Of a stretch of DNA of 64,000 bases, positions 43,140 to 54,919 are shown piece by piece. The notes beneath the pieces are model-generated. The model made no database searches. It was not told the origin of the DNA and saw only the letters and a list, made by a program, of their open reading frames with translations. Origin of the DNA: Gordius sp. MW1 (lineage: Eukaryota > Nematomorpha > Gordioida > Gordea > Gordiidae). Positions within the stretch are counted from its first letter, which is position 1. Each line of letters begins with the position of its first letter. The stretch spans positions 8,664,501 to 8,728,500 of the forward strand of contig OZ038529.1 of assembly GCA_964036665.1 (NCBI GenBank). The letters run 5' to 3'. The position numbers and the translations under genes are program-made.

Positions 43140-43950
43140 TACGCCTGTGGATTTCGAATCGAATCGAATATTTTAATATTCGAATTCGAAAATTTTTTTG
43201 AAAAAATATTCGATTCGATATTCGTCGAATATTAAACTGAAGATTCGGATTCGATTCGAAAAAAATTTAAAGATTCGAATTCGATTCGAACATGTTTTAA
43301 GTTTTTAATTAATCACTACAATACAAATACATTTCAAAAATTTATTTAAAAATATATTAAACACAAATAAATTCAATATGGAACTATAATAGGCGAACAG
43401 AAATATATTTGTAAATAATTAAGCAGTTTTTTTCAGCCAATTTTTGAGGCAAATTATTTTACTTTTAACTTCTTTAGCACCTAAATTTAACAATATAGAA
43501 AAAAAATATGTTGTGTATATGAGAATGCAGGATATAAGATTTAATCATCTTAAAATAAATTTAAATAGATATTATATATAGAGATAAATATAATGAATTA
43601 TGTTACTTACCAATAGCACTGGACATTATTATTTATTATGATGTGTCAAAATCAAATTTAATTAAGCGTGTTTGTAATTAAGCAGTTTACAAAAAAATAA
43701 TAGCGGGAAATATAACTAAATTACGATAAGATAAAAACAGCTGTATTTTCCGCGACTAATCTATTTAAAATAAATTTAAAGTTAAATAAATTTTCGAATC
43801 TTTTTTTTAAAGATTCGATTCGAATTTTCGAATCTCAGCAACTAAATATTCGATTCGAAATTTACATATAAGAATCGAATTCGATTCGAAATTTCGAATC
43901 GAATCCGAATCGAATATCGAATCGAATCTCGAATATTTCCCACAGGCGTA
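43140..43950. mobile_element. Non-autonomous hAT-like element with GATTCGAA arrays
   Basis: 811 bp with terminal repeats TACGCCTGTGG at both ends and the near-perfect 8-bp duplication GTTATATG/GTTAAATG (43132-43139 and 43951-43958). The terminal ~120 bp on each side are packed with ATTCGATTCGAA motifs. No transposase. It interrupts the piggyBac frame between ADSFN and MVSNGMRRN. Confidence 0.88.
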
Positions 43951-44060
43951 GTTAAATGAATCGGCCTGAAGTTCCCAAAACATTTTGATATTTTTTGGGG
44001 ACAAGTAACCAGTTAAAAAAAGGATTGAAATGTTGATTTTGAATTCGCTAATCGTTAACT
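43951..44060 (-). pseudogene. piggyBac transposase, middle fragment
   Basis: - strand: ISILFLTGYLSPKNIKMFWELQADSFN, the segment preceding the catalytic core. It lies between the hAT-like insertion and the non-LTR insertion. Confidence 0.75.
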
Positions 44061-44870
44061 TTAGATCATGGTTGTGTTGTCTTGCATTTCAACCAATCTG
44101 GTCATGAATGGCTTGAAGCTTACCCTAGTAAGTTTTCGGGAATGTTTTTAGAGAATCCTACTTTGTCCTTCAACATAGCCCTCCGCTTGGGCTGTAAATA
44201 CACGTCCCCATACCCCTGCCGGCTTTGTAATTCACTTGTAGATGAGGAAGCGCGTCACCCTCTGCATTGTAAATTTAACAAAAGCCGGTATAGTAGGCAC
44301 CAAAAAATAAATACACTGCTTCAAGCTGCCCTCAAACGGGCAAAAGTTCCTTCCATCCTTGAACCGTCAGATCCCTCTCTCGAAGGGCGGATGCGTCCTG
44401 ACGGTTCATATCCCATGGGACAAAGGCCTTTTCTTAAAATGGGATTACACCTGTATTGACCTGTTTGCCCCCTCCAACGATACTCACGACCCCTAGGATC
44501 GGCAGAGCATCGCAAATCCTTAAAATACTCAGCTTTATCGGAATCCTCCGTTTTTATTCCTATCGTCTCGTCGTGCTCAGGGACGTTCGGAAAGAGCGCA
44601 TTAAATTTTTTTAAAGAACTCAATAAACGCTCGCCCCCTTCTAAAATATCGAATAGTTTCTTACTAAGACAATCAATTGCCATTGCGATTGCTAAATCCA
44701 ATTTTTATTCTTTGATGGATTCAATGCCCATTCTTAAAGATGAAGAAACGGATAATGTGTTTTAATCATTCTTTTTATAAATATTTTCGTTCTTGTATCT
44801 TTGTATTAAATCCACTTTATATTTAATACTTTTTTTAATAAAGCATGTCAATTCAAAAAAAAAAAAAATT
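44060..44870 (+). mobile_element. 3' end of a non-LTR retroelement inserted in piggyBac
   Basis: A + strand coding fragment (44082-44766) is followed by AATAAA at about 44839 and a 13-base A tail ending near 44870. The tail sits within the piggyBac N-terminal frame after TFVVNLS. This is a 5'-truncated insertion by target-primed reverse transcription. No certain target duplication was found. Confidence 0.7.
44082..44766 (+). pseudogene. Reverse-transcriptase element C terminus (zinc knuckle and nuclease-like domain)
   Basis: Starts near SGHEWLEAYPSKFSGMFL and NIALRLGCKYTSPYPC, then CRLCNSLVDEEARHPLHCKF, RHQKINTLLQAALKRAK, EPSDPSLEGRMRPDGS. After a frame change at about 44460 it goes on with GSAEHRKSLKYSALSESSVF, GTFGKSALNFFKELNKR and SIAIAIAKSN. 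The knuckle followed by EP-x-RPDG and a tail with GKSAL...FFKELNKR is the C-terminal arrangement of a widespread invertebrate retroelement family; the clade is not certain. Confidence 0.65.
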
Positions 44871-45230
44871 ACTCAAATTTACAACAAATGTAATAACATC
44901 ATTTGAGATAAACTGTTCTAAATAGTCTTCAGGATGCTCTAAAACGATCGGGTTGAATATACGATTTTCATCAGAGTCCCCACAACCCCGTGGCCTAAAT
45001 ATGACGTCATTATCGGTCCATTTACCGTCTATATCTTGAAAGTTATCGAGCTCATTTGACCTAACCACCTCGATACAAGAATTAATCATAGATCGTGGCA
45101 AATGTTGCAGATCAAAGTCCATTTCATCCCCACTTTCCATATCCGTGTCCCCTTCGTCTTGAGGCGGAAAAATCAGTACTTCGTCAATATTTTCATTCGG
45201 TGTGTCCAATTCCTCTATAATGTCTATCAA
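44853..45230 (-). pseudogene. piggyBac transposase, N-terminal acidic region
   Basis: - strand 125-codon frame: LDTPNENIDEVLIFPPQDEGDTDMES, LQHLPRSMINS and PIVLEHPEDYLEQFISNDVITF. The acidic start followed by the LPRS motif is typical of piggyBac transposases. It ends in the A tail (read as poly-F) of the retroelement insertion. A possible small 5' intron (GTAAGT at about 45287 to TTAG at 45236) precedes the frame. Confidence 0.7.
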
Positions 45231-46031
45231 AGTTCTAACGCAAAATAATAAAACTAATAATAGTACATAATATTTAAAGGGGACTTACTTCTCAAATTCT
45301 ATTATTAATCACTTTTAACTTTTTAAAACAACAGATAGAATCTGAATGAATAACAAAAATCGCATGAAATTTATCAATTGAGTTCGACCTCCTTAATAGG
45401 ATGTGTAAATTTATATATAAATATTGTTTTTCGCATATTTCCTACCAAAAAATTAGCAAAAATTTGAAAATGAAAATTTACCTAGACTAATTTTTATTTC
45501 CTATAGGTGCAAAATTTGCGATATTCTTGACTTTTCTAGCCCCACCCCTTATAAACCATTAAGGTTTACCAGAAAAAGACAAATATATATATATAAGATC
45601 CATACTTTTAAAATGAGAACACTTAAAAAGATATGCTCGGCAAACTGGCTCTGCCCAGTGTAACCTTTAGGTTATGTTCAACTTTAAGGCAAAATTTAAA
45701 CGCTTTAAAGTACTCAAATAAATTCAAAATTACTATCAAAATGTTGGAAAAATTATAGAGATTATAAATATGCAAATTAAATTGCAAAAACTTACAGTTG
45801 AGTATCCATAAATATTGAATTTAAGAAGGGTGATAGAAAATGTAGATTTTGCGATTTTTGAATGAGAATAATTCACGAATGAAGGAAGAAGGAGTTATGA
45901 AATTATATCAGCTGATTTATCGCGTTTCGTTCTTTCAAATTTAATTTAAAAAATGCTTCTATCTTTAGTAGTTTTTGAGAAATGTGGTTTTAAAGTTAGG
46001 CCACCTAAAAGTTACACTGGTACCTGTCGGG

Positions 46032-46850
46032 TTGTCCATAAATCTTTGATTTTTACCTTGATCGTAGCACGTCCTCGACGATTAATTTGACATATTGAAT
46101 TCATAGAAACGACATCATTATCATCCCCGGGTATATACACTTGCTGAACTTTGGAATCGTTTAGCAGCACCGGCCTTAATGTCCTCTCCTATTGCATTTT
46201 CTGCAATATGCCATGGATTTGGGCGATGCTTCTTGCCGCAACGTTGGAATTTTGAAATCTTGTCGGGGTTAAAAGACCCGGCGCTTTGCGTCCTCATATC
46301 TTTTGAATCATAAGAACATTCTCCTGAGTCTCTTTCGATTGTTAGTGCCATTTCAGACACCTTTTTCAATGTGAGAGGACCTCCATCCTTTTCTTCACAA
46401 TTGGGAAATTTAGTACGAATTTCGAGTTCTAAACGTTTAAGATCAACTCCACAAATTATCACTAATACGCGCTTCTATATCCACTTTAAAATTACAAGCT
46501 TGTACTATAGATTGATTTTGCGTTAAAAATTCAATACCGACTCTCCGCGGCCTCTTTTCGAGTGTATAAGTTCCATTCTCGACGTTACCGCAAAGCACAG
46601 ACCATTTCATCCCACATGGCGTCCTTAAAAAGCTGTGGATCTAAAAATTGAGAGTTATCTTAGATTACCCGTGCCTAAAAATGCTCTGATTAACTTTTTC
46701 TTGCCACATGGGATGATAATCCAATAAGGCGGGCGTCCACGTAATCTAATTAATCCTCGATATCCACACTAATTGAATCAAATTCATTTAGGGATATCTT
46801 TTCCAGTTTAGAATATTTCTTTTCTAAAGTCATAATTACCTAGCAGCGTT
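46032..46850 (-). pseudogene. Gypsy relic: Gag region continuing the 41127-41665 copy
   Basis: - strand frame 46462-46121 has VSEMALTIERDSGECSYDSK and the zinc-knuckle remnant KFQRCGKKHRPNPW, then RRGRATIKVKI leading into the piggyBac edge. Joined across piggyBac, the reading continues in LIDFDTG at 41665. Upstream sequence to about 46850 resembles Gag but is heavily decayed. Confidence 0.65.
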
Positions 46851-47233
46851 AAATGTAATGAATGGAGGTTATTAATTATTAATGAAAGCGCGAGAGAACA
46901 AAATAACTATGCCAAAATAAGAACAAAGTGCAAAACGAACGTACCTTAAAAACAGATAATATTAAGGTGTACAATTAAATTCATGTATATAACAAATATA
47001 ATTATTTAATACTAGGAAAATTTTAATTATTGAGATTTTGCGTCTCGTTTTAATAGTGCATTTGTGCAGCATATGAATTGATTGTGCAATTATTTTTAAA
47101 ATCACGAAGAAAACGCGCCTGATGTTCAAAGTATTTTTAGCTCTAAAACTTCCACTTTTATATATTTCAAATAAAAAAGCAACATAGGACAAGTTTAATT
47201 AATTGAACAATTTTGTTACTTTTTTTTTTTAGA
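46851..47233. other. AT-rich stretch between two gypsy relics
   Basis: No feature recognised, apart from a T tract just before 47234. Confidence 0.5.
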
Positions 47234-48225
47234 TTTCCATTAGTCACATTCGTATACTGAATCTCAATGACATGCAATTAGACAGGGACATTTTAATGAA
47301 AGAATCTCAAAAAGACAAAGATTTAAAGAAAGTAAAAACATTTGTAAATAAAGGTTGGCCGTTGAACAAAAATATGATACCTAAAGAACTAAGTTTTTAT
47401 TATAACAAAAGAAATGAGATAGAAGAAGATAAAGGCATCATTTACGCCAACGGATTACTTGTCATTCCAACTTATTTAAGACTTTCTATTTTAAAACTCA
47501 TCCACAAGGGTCACCCAGGAAAATGAAATCGATTGCACGACTTTATGTTACCTGGCCTCAGTTAGATAAGGATATTGAAACTTACGTATAGAATTGCATC
47601 GGATGTCAAAAAAATAGATGCAACAAGCCCGAAGTTCCACTGTATTCGTGGAATGTAACAGAACAGCCTTGGGAACGTATACATATGGACTACGCGGGTC
47701 CCATAGATGGATATTTTTGGCGCATAGCTGTTGATTCATATTCAAAATGGGTCGAAGTGCAGCTACAAAATAGCTCCACCACTACAACGACCATTAAAAC
47801 CATGCGCCAATGGTTTGCAAGATGGGGAGTTCCAAAATAGATCGTTACAGACAACGGTCCTCAGTTTCGAAATTATGAAATGGAACAATTTTGCAAATCT
47901 TTAAACATAAAACACATAAGATCTACGCCATATCATCCAAAAACAAATGGATTGGTGGAAAGAGCTATTAGAACTATAAAGAGCAGATATCAAGCATGCA
48001 GGGATTATACCAAAGATCCCGAGTCATGTATGCTTGACGTGTTGATGGGGTATAGAATCAGTGAAGACTCATCAACTGGGAGAACACCGTCGAAAGTGAT
48101 GATGGGGAGAAACCTAAAAACGTCACTCGATTGGATACAACCAACAGTTGGCAATTACATAGAACAAAAGACAGAGAAAAGTGAAAACAGGCAAAGGGAC
48201 AAAGCTGTTACCAGAGAGTTTATTC
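47234..48225 (+). pseudogene. Gypsy integrase, inverted-duplicate copy
   Basis: + strand reading: MQLDRDILMKESQKDKDLKKV, LLVIPTYLRLSILKLIHKGH, the CIGCQ end of the HHCC finger, HMDYAGPIDGYF, VTDNGPQF and PYHPKTNGLVERAIRTIK (D, D, E), then GRTPSKVMMGRNLKT. In-frame stops occur at CAGTATAG-like positions and at VPK-TAG before VTDNGP. It is the mirror image of 48446-49430 with a 220-bp spacer. Confidence 0.88.
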
Positions 48226-51062
48226 CAAACGATATCTTCAACGCCTTCGTCATCACAATTTATTTCGTCGTTGCTCTCTTCTCTAACATTCTTGGTTGGG
48301 TGGTATCGTTCCCTTAGCTGGTCACTATGCTTTTTCACGGTTCTATTTATCGTATCGACCACGTAGGAATAAGGTCCATTTCGCTTAAGGACTTTCCCCA
48401 GCCGCCATCCTTTTTTGATCTCATTTTTTACTCATACAGCCTGACCTGAAATAAACTCTCTGGTAACAGCTTTGTCCCTTTGACTGTTTTCACTTTTCTC
48501 TGTCTTTTGTTCTATGTAATTTCCGACTGTTGGTTGTATCCAATCGAGTGACGTTTTTAGGTTTCTCCCCATCATCACTTTCGACGGTGTTCTCCCAGTC
48601 ACTGATTCTATATCCCATCAACACGTCAAGCATACATGACTTGGGATCTTTGCTATATTCCCTGCATGCTTGATATCTGCTCTTTATAGTTCTAATAGCT
48701 CTTTCCACCAATCCATTTGTTTTTGGATGATATGGCGTAGATCTGATGTGTTTTATGTTTAAAGATTTGCAAAATTGTTCCATTTCATAATTTCGAAAGT
48801 GAGGACCGTTGTCTGTAACAATCTATTTTGGAACTCCCCATCTTGCAAACCATTGGCGCATGGTTTTAATGGTCGTTGTAGTGGTGGAGCTATTTTGTAG
48901 CTGCACTTCGACCCATTTTGAATATGAATCAACAGCTATGCGCCAAAAATATCCATCTATGGGACCCGCGTAGTCCATATGTATACGTTCCCAAGGCTGT
49001 TCTGTTACATTCCACGAATACAGTGGAACTTCGGGCTTGTTGCATCTATTATTTTGACATCCGATGCAATTCTGTACGTAAGTTTTAATATCCTTATCTA
49101 ACTGAGGCCAGGTAACATAAAGTCGTGCAATCGATTTCATTGAACTAATTCCTGGGTGGCCCTTGTGGATTAGTTTTAAAATAGAAAGTCTTAAATAAGT
49201 TGGAATGACAAGTAATCCGTTGGCGTTAATGATGCTTTTATCTTCTTCTATCTCATTTCTTTTGTTATAATAAAAACTTAGTTCTTTAGGTATCATATTT
49301 TTGTTCAACGGCCAACCTTTATTTACAAATGTTTTTACTTTCTTTAAAACTTTGTCTTTTTGAGATTCTTTCATTAAAATGTCCCTGGCTAATTGCATGT
49401 CATTGAGATTCAGTATACGAATGTGACTAATGGAATAACTTCTACACTATTTGATTTCTAACTCATCGGCAGTAACTGGTAGTCGTGAAAGTGCATCAGC
49501 AATTTTGTTTTCTTTACCCGGAACGGAATATACTCAATGGTGTAATCATATGCCGACATCTTCCAGGCCCATCTAATAAGTCGATTATTGCTTATTTTTG
49601 GCAAGTCTCTTGACTCGCCAAACAATCTTTCAAGTGGCTTATGGTCAGTTCATAACACACATTTTCTCCCATACAAATACATATGGAACTTTTCAACACC
49701 ATACAGTAGGGCTCTTGCTTCTCTATCAATTGGGGCATAATGCTTTTCACCATCGATTAAAGTTCTTGAAGCGTATGCTATTGGCCTTTTACCCGAGTTC
49801 ACTGTGTGATATAAAACAGCTCCAAAACCATTTTCGGACGCATCATTCTAAAATTATTGGAAGAGATTTTGAATACGGAATTAATGTCGATTGATCGGAG
49901 AGCAATGATTTTACTTTCTCAAAAGTTTTTGTGTGCTCTACTGTCCAATCCCACTTGGTTCTCGTACCAGTCAATTGATGTAATGGCGCTAAGAGGCTAT
50001 GTAAGTGGGGAATAAATTTTTCATGGTAGTTAACAAGTCCTAAAAAAGATCTCAGTTCATGGATGTTTCGAGGTGTTGGACACTGTTTGATTGCAAGGAA
50101 TTTATCTCTTGATGGACGAATTCCATTTTTATCAATTATGTGCCCCAAAAACGATATAGTGGTTTTACAAAACTCAACTTTAGAAAGACGAGCTTCATCC
50201 CTGCAGATTGCAGTTTGTTTAGAACTTTTCTCACATTTTTAACATGGTAGTCACAGCCTTTTTACTTATTATGATGTCATCCATGTAAACCCCAGTGTTT
50301 TCACAGTCTTTTAGAACCTCTTCCATAAACCTTTGAAAAATTAGTGGGGCGCATGACAACTCAAATGGCATTGTTTTATATTTAAATAGCCCCACATGTG
50401 TCGCAATGACCAGTAATTTTTGGGAATCAATGTGCACAGGGAGCTGTAAATAAGCATCTCGCATATCAATTTTTGTATTGAACCTCCTTCAATCTTTCCC
50501 ATGATGTCCTTAAAAGTTGGAATTATTTAAAAATCAATAAGAATGAATTTGTTTAAGGTAACTTTGAAATCTGCACATATCTTGATATCTCCATTACTTT
50601 TGCGGACATTGACGGTTGGGGTACTCCATATAACTTGTGTTTCACCTGGATCCACTTTTTCAATTACACCCATTTGTAGTAACCTATTTATTTTAAATTC
50701 AATTGGTTTTCTTAGTGGAAACGGGACCCTTCTAGCCGGTAAGGCAATGGGTCTACTAGCATCATCTCTTAATTGAATTTTAACCGATATATTCTTAACT
50801 GATCTGGACTTTTATCAAATAATAACGGAAATTCTTTGTCGAAAGATATTAATGAATTACTATCATATTTAACTTTCTGAATTTTTACTTCTTGTGGAAT
50901 ATTTAATCCGAATTTTATAATCCATGGTAATCCAAACAAGGGGACATCATCTGTCTTTGTAACCACAGCTGTCAAATTATGATTAATTTTCCCCATCTGG
51001 ACATTTAATAATGTTTTGCCCAGCGTTTCTACTGTATGGTTACCATAAGCTTTGGGAGACAA
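48226..51062 (-). pseudogene. Gypsy relic: protease to integrase C terminus
   Basis: - strand order: protease end (KTDDVPLFGLPWIIKFGL, 51062-50770), reverse transcriptase (MRDAYLQLPV, MPFELSCAPLIFQRF, YMDD at about 50300, MGHIIDKNGI), RNase H (about 49840-49440), integrase (49398-48490) and the C-terminal module GPYSYVVDTINR-KKHSDQLRERY in the 48226-48445 spacer. Multiple frameshifts; the stop before VTDNGP is shared with the inverted copy. No LTRs found. Confidence 0.88.
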
Positions 51063-51610
51063 TAAAACTACTTAGGACAAAATAAAAAAATTTCAATCCA
51101 ACATTAAAAATAAAAAAGAAAATATTTTATATTATTGAGAAATTATTAATAATCAACAATTTCGTTTTAGTATTACTGGATATTTTGTTTAAAAGTTGAA
51201 CCATAAATTAAAATTAGTTTTTATGTGAGACGCTTAGAAAAGTTTCATCAACTTTTATTCAAAAGGGATACGAGGCTCTTTTCACCACTTTACGACATGT
51301 TTCTAGCAACTCACTAAGATGTAATATATTTTTGACGCCATTTAGACTAAACCTGAGTTCGACAATACCCTAATGTTAAGGAATTTCTTTTATTTGATTA
51401 TAATAAAACTTTTTGTTAAATAAAAAACTTGAAATTAAATTATGTAAGAAATTTAGGAAAATTTTACCTGACCAGTGCAAATATGCAATATATTAACAGA
51501 ACTTTATTAATAATTCTTTTTTAAAATTTACTATACAGGTAATTTGTTCACTGTACATTACTTTAACCATCTTTAAAATAGTGATATATTATACAAAAAT
51601 ATATGGTCAA
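51063..51610. other. AT-rich stretch without recognised features
   Basis: Lies between the gypsy relic and the hAT transposase fragments. No coding signal. Confidence 0.5.
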
Positions 51611-52340
51611 TTATATAGGTAAATTTTTAGACCAGTTTTTTAAACATAATATGAATTTTAAAGTCCCTGAAGAAAGTCTAGATCTCTTCTTTGTAACAAT
51701 ATCTCCCGCTTTCGAAAATACTCTTTCGGCAGCTACGGAGGACGCTTGTTGGCAAAGAAACGATCTAGCCATTCTACTGAGATTTGGGAGTTCAACAGCG
51801 TTAAGGGCCCACCACGCATAAGGATCCCCACGAATCTTGATCCGAGACATTTGAGTGTATTCAGAGATCTCGTCATAACTGGTGTTATAATCCAACCTAT
51901 ATAGTTATTAGGTGTAATAAATAAATTTAGATTACGTCTTTTTAATGACTATCCGTTCAAGTTTGGATATTTGGTTGGGCAATAGGCTGCACCCTTTTAT
52001 AGTGATTTTTATAAATTGTTTGTAATTCTAAATAATTTGAACCACTTTGTAAAGAGGTTGGCATTATTTCAGTTTTTTATTTTTGGATCCAAGAATGCAC
52101 ATGTATAATTCTGAAATTTTTTTGCATGGCCTATGTGAGCGTTTATTTTATCGATTATTTTTTTGGGTGCAATTTTATGGAAATATTCTCAAATATCAAT
52201 TTTCTGCTCTCAAAGTCCATGAGCATATTTTCAATAGAGCAATACTAAACCCACGGTATTGGTTGATTGAGAACTCATGTCTTCAGTATCTTCATAAAAT
52301 GGCTTTAATAAATCCTCTACTTCTTGAACATTAATTCTTG
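51611..52340 (-). pseudogene. hAT transposase C-terminal half, first copy
   Basis: The final part is the hAT dimerisation domain: RIKIRGDPYAWWAL, ELPNLSRMARSFLCQQASSVAAERVFSKAG and IVTKKRSRL. Upstream fragments with stops include KFYEDTEDMSS, VLLY and DKINAHIG. The domain is well conserved but the upstream part is broken. An inverted relative lies at 52660-53320. Confidence 0.88.
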
Positions 52341-52659
52341 ATTGCGCATGTTTTTGTCAATTAAAATATTGAGGCAAGTTATATTCTATAAAAATGTTTA
52401 GAATCTGATATTAATAATATACTTTATTGGCTGCAGCTAACATCATATAAGTTGAATTTTAGCGGATAGTGTTGGGTCGAGGAAACGAACTTCGTCATTT
52501 TGGTATATTCCTCACTCAGAAGTGGAAATTTGTTCAAAACTTTTACCACATGGGACATTTTTATAAGGGACTGTTTGGAATTCACAGCCCCTCTGCTTGC
52601 TTTAATATTTTAATTGGCAGAAAAATGCGCTATCAGGTATTGATATTTTCTACTGAAGA

Positions 52660-53320
52660 AATGAACATCTTACAAGAAGTATAGGGCTATTAAAGCCATA
52701 TATGAAGATACTGAAGGCATGAATACTGTTTGTTCAGTATTGCTCTATTTTGAAAAATGCTCGTGGAGCTTAACAGCGGAAAAATAATCCTGGATAATGA
52801 TTATATAAAACTAGCGGTCGATAAAATGGTAGATAAAATAAAGGCTAACATAGATGCAAGTAGTTATCAAAATAATGCATGTTCATTCCAAAATTTAAGA
52901 AATAAAATACAATAATGCCATCTTCTCTCCAAAGCCGAACAAATAATTTAGAATTACAAACAATAATTACAAGAATCACTTTGAAAGGGGGCAGCCTATG
53001 GCTGAAAAATCCAAACTTGAACGGATAGTCATTAAAAATACGTAATTAAAATTTATTTATTATACATGATTATTATATAGTTTGGATTCTAACACCGATT
53101 ATGACAATATATCAAAATGCACTCAAAAGGCACGGATCAGGGTTCGTGGGGATCCTTATGCGTGGTGGGCCCTCAAATCTACCGAAATCCCAAATCTGCA
53201 GATTGGCTAGATCTTTCCATTACGAAGCATCCTCCGTAGCTGGCGAAAGTATTCTCGAAAGTAGGGCATATTGTTACAAAGAAAAAATCTAGATTTTCTT
53301 CGGGAACTTAAAATTTATAT
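52660..53320 (+). pseudogene. hAT transposase C-terminal half, inverted copy
   Basis: + strand: IYEDTEGMNTVCSVLLYFEK, then SKLERIVIKNT, RIRVRGDPYAWWALKSTEIPNL, and a degraded dimerisation domain with the VTKKKSRFSSGT end. It mirrors 51611-52340 base for base in many places, e.g. the GGGGATCCTTATGCGTGGTG segment. Confidence 0.8.
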
Positions 53321-53449
53321 TATGCTTAACCCCCTGCCTCCTCCCTGGCTACGCCCATGGTCCCAGGTCATATTCAATCTTTTCCTGAAACTGATAAAGG
53401 TTTATAAGTTTAATTTATTAAAATTTGTTAATTTTTTAACTAATTAGGC

Positions 53450-54490
53450 TATTTAGGAATAAATAATTTTTCTATTTTAAATGAAGGGTGGGTAAAGTAA
53501 ATATAATTAAAGGCTATTTATTAAAAAAAATTATGCCCTTATAAAATTTAGTTTAGAAATTTAAAATTCGTAGGTAACGAAGAATAAGAAACAAAAGAAA
53601 ACTTGGGTACATCGCCAGTGTGGGCAATTTTTTTAATCCAAAAATTAAGAGGGAAATAAAATTTTGCAAGGGATTTTCAATTTACAATTCGAAAACTACT
53701 AGTAATTCTTTGCTCTTAAATTCCTAATTTATGTTTTTTTAATATGTAATTTGAGTTCAAATACACGAATTTTTATTATAACATAAAGGAACAACTCATT
53801 TAAAACGGCACAAATGCTCCGCATTCTTAAATTATAGAAATATCCCAAAAAAATCAATTAACATTGGATAAATTGTGTGGACCACCAAAAAACATCTTGC
53901 CAACTATTATAATCAATAAAAGAAGAATGCACGCAGGTGCTTTTTCTATCCAGTGATAGGGGTTTACGTGCACTTAAAAGTGTTTATAGCGACGGTTTCA
54001 TTGATGCATGCCAATATTTTATCACTATTGGCGCGAAACATGGAAATATGGATGTTAAAAATATAATTCCTCACCCTACCACGGTGTCCTGCAATTTTAT
54101 AAATATTGCAGACAAGCAAGGGGTAGAGATTTTGTGAGCTTAACAAATATCTCAAACAATCCTTGTGTGCGGGTAATTTATTAATATGCGATTTTTATAA
54201 AGCCACCACTGATTTATGGATAGATGAGTTTAAAAAAGTCACCTACATAACTTTGACGTGCAATTTCATTAACGAATGTTGGGAATTGAAGAAAATTGTA
54301 TTATTTACGTCCCAATTTGAAGATGAGAGAAAAACAGGACTTAATATAAAATGACAAAAATAAAAAATTATGACATAGTTAAAAATATATTTATATTTTT
54401 TTAAGCCTATGAAAAAAATTCTTAAAATGATATTATAACGGACCAAGGAAGTAATATGCTTAAGGCGTTTGAAGATCTTAAACTTTAAAC
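53450..54490 (+). pseudogene. hAT transposase N-terminal and middle part, left arm
   Basis: + strand frames: LDKLCGPPKKHLANY, SDRGLRALKSVYSDGFIDACQYF, IIPHPTTVSCNF, then CDFYKATTDLWIDEFKKVTYITLTCNFI (the hAT DLW-x-D region) and QGSNMLKAFEDLK. Read with its flanks, it forms a palindrome with 54920-55930. Confidence 0.8.
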
Positions 54491-54919
54491 AGTGCGGCGC
54501 ATTTAATTAATACTGTTTTTTAAGTCTATTAATTTATAGTAACACAAGAGTATTATATTGAGGCTTGGCTTTGCATTTGCCTCCAATTCATCATTTGCCA
54601 ATTTAAATGGCTTTAGAAAATTGATCAAGCTTTAATCAACTTCTATATCGATATCGTGTATGTTGCGAAACAGCTGATATTTTATAAATTGGTTTTAAAT
54701 AGACTAGCATTTTATACTTTGTGTTTCACCTCGTTTCTATTGGCAGATACAAAGTATGTTCAACTTTATCTGTAAGTCTATAAATCATATATTCATTCAA
54801 TACCTTTAAATTACCCTCTTTGCTTCATATAGACAACCAAGTCTTTGCAACCTTTTAGACAATTTCTAAAACCTGTCATTTTCTCCTCAATATCGCTAAG
54901 CGTATTTTTCAAAACAGTA

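Larger units (their letters stand above)
41666..46031 (-). mobile_element. piggyBac-like element with three nested structures
   Basis: Terminal repeats CCCGACAGGTACCA at both ends (41666 and, reversed, 46031). TTAA flanks the left side (41662-41665); the right flank is diverged. It interrupts a gypsy protease between KINGQ-like sequence and LIDFDTG. It carries a broken transposase on the - strand, a hAT-like insertion (43140-43950) and a non-LTR 3' end (about 44060-44870). The left subterminal region holds a tandem duplication (41675-41805 and 41850-41985) with GGTTCGGCCGAACC. Confidence 0.85.

Noticed and set aside
43146..43945. ATTCGATTCGAA arrays considered as a CRISPR or satellite
   Set aside because: Motifs are irregular, lie only at the two ends of a bounded element with an 8-bp duplication, and have no spacer structure.
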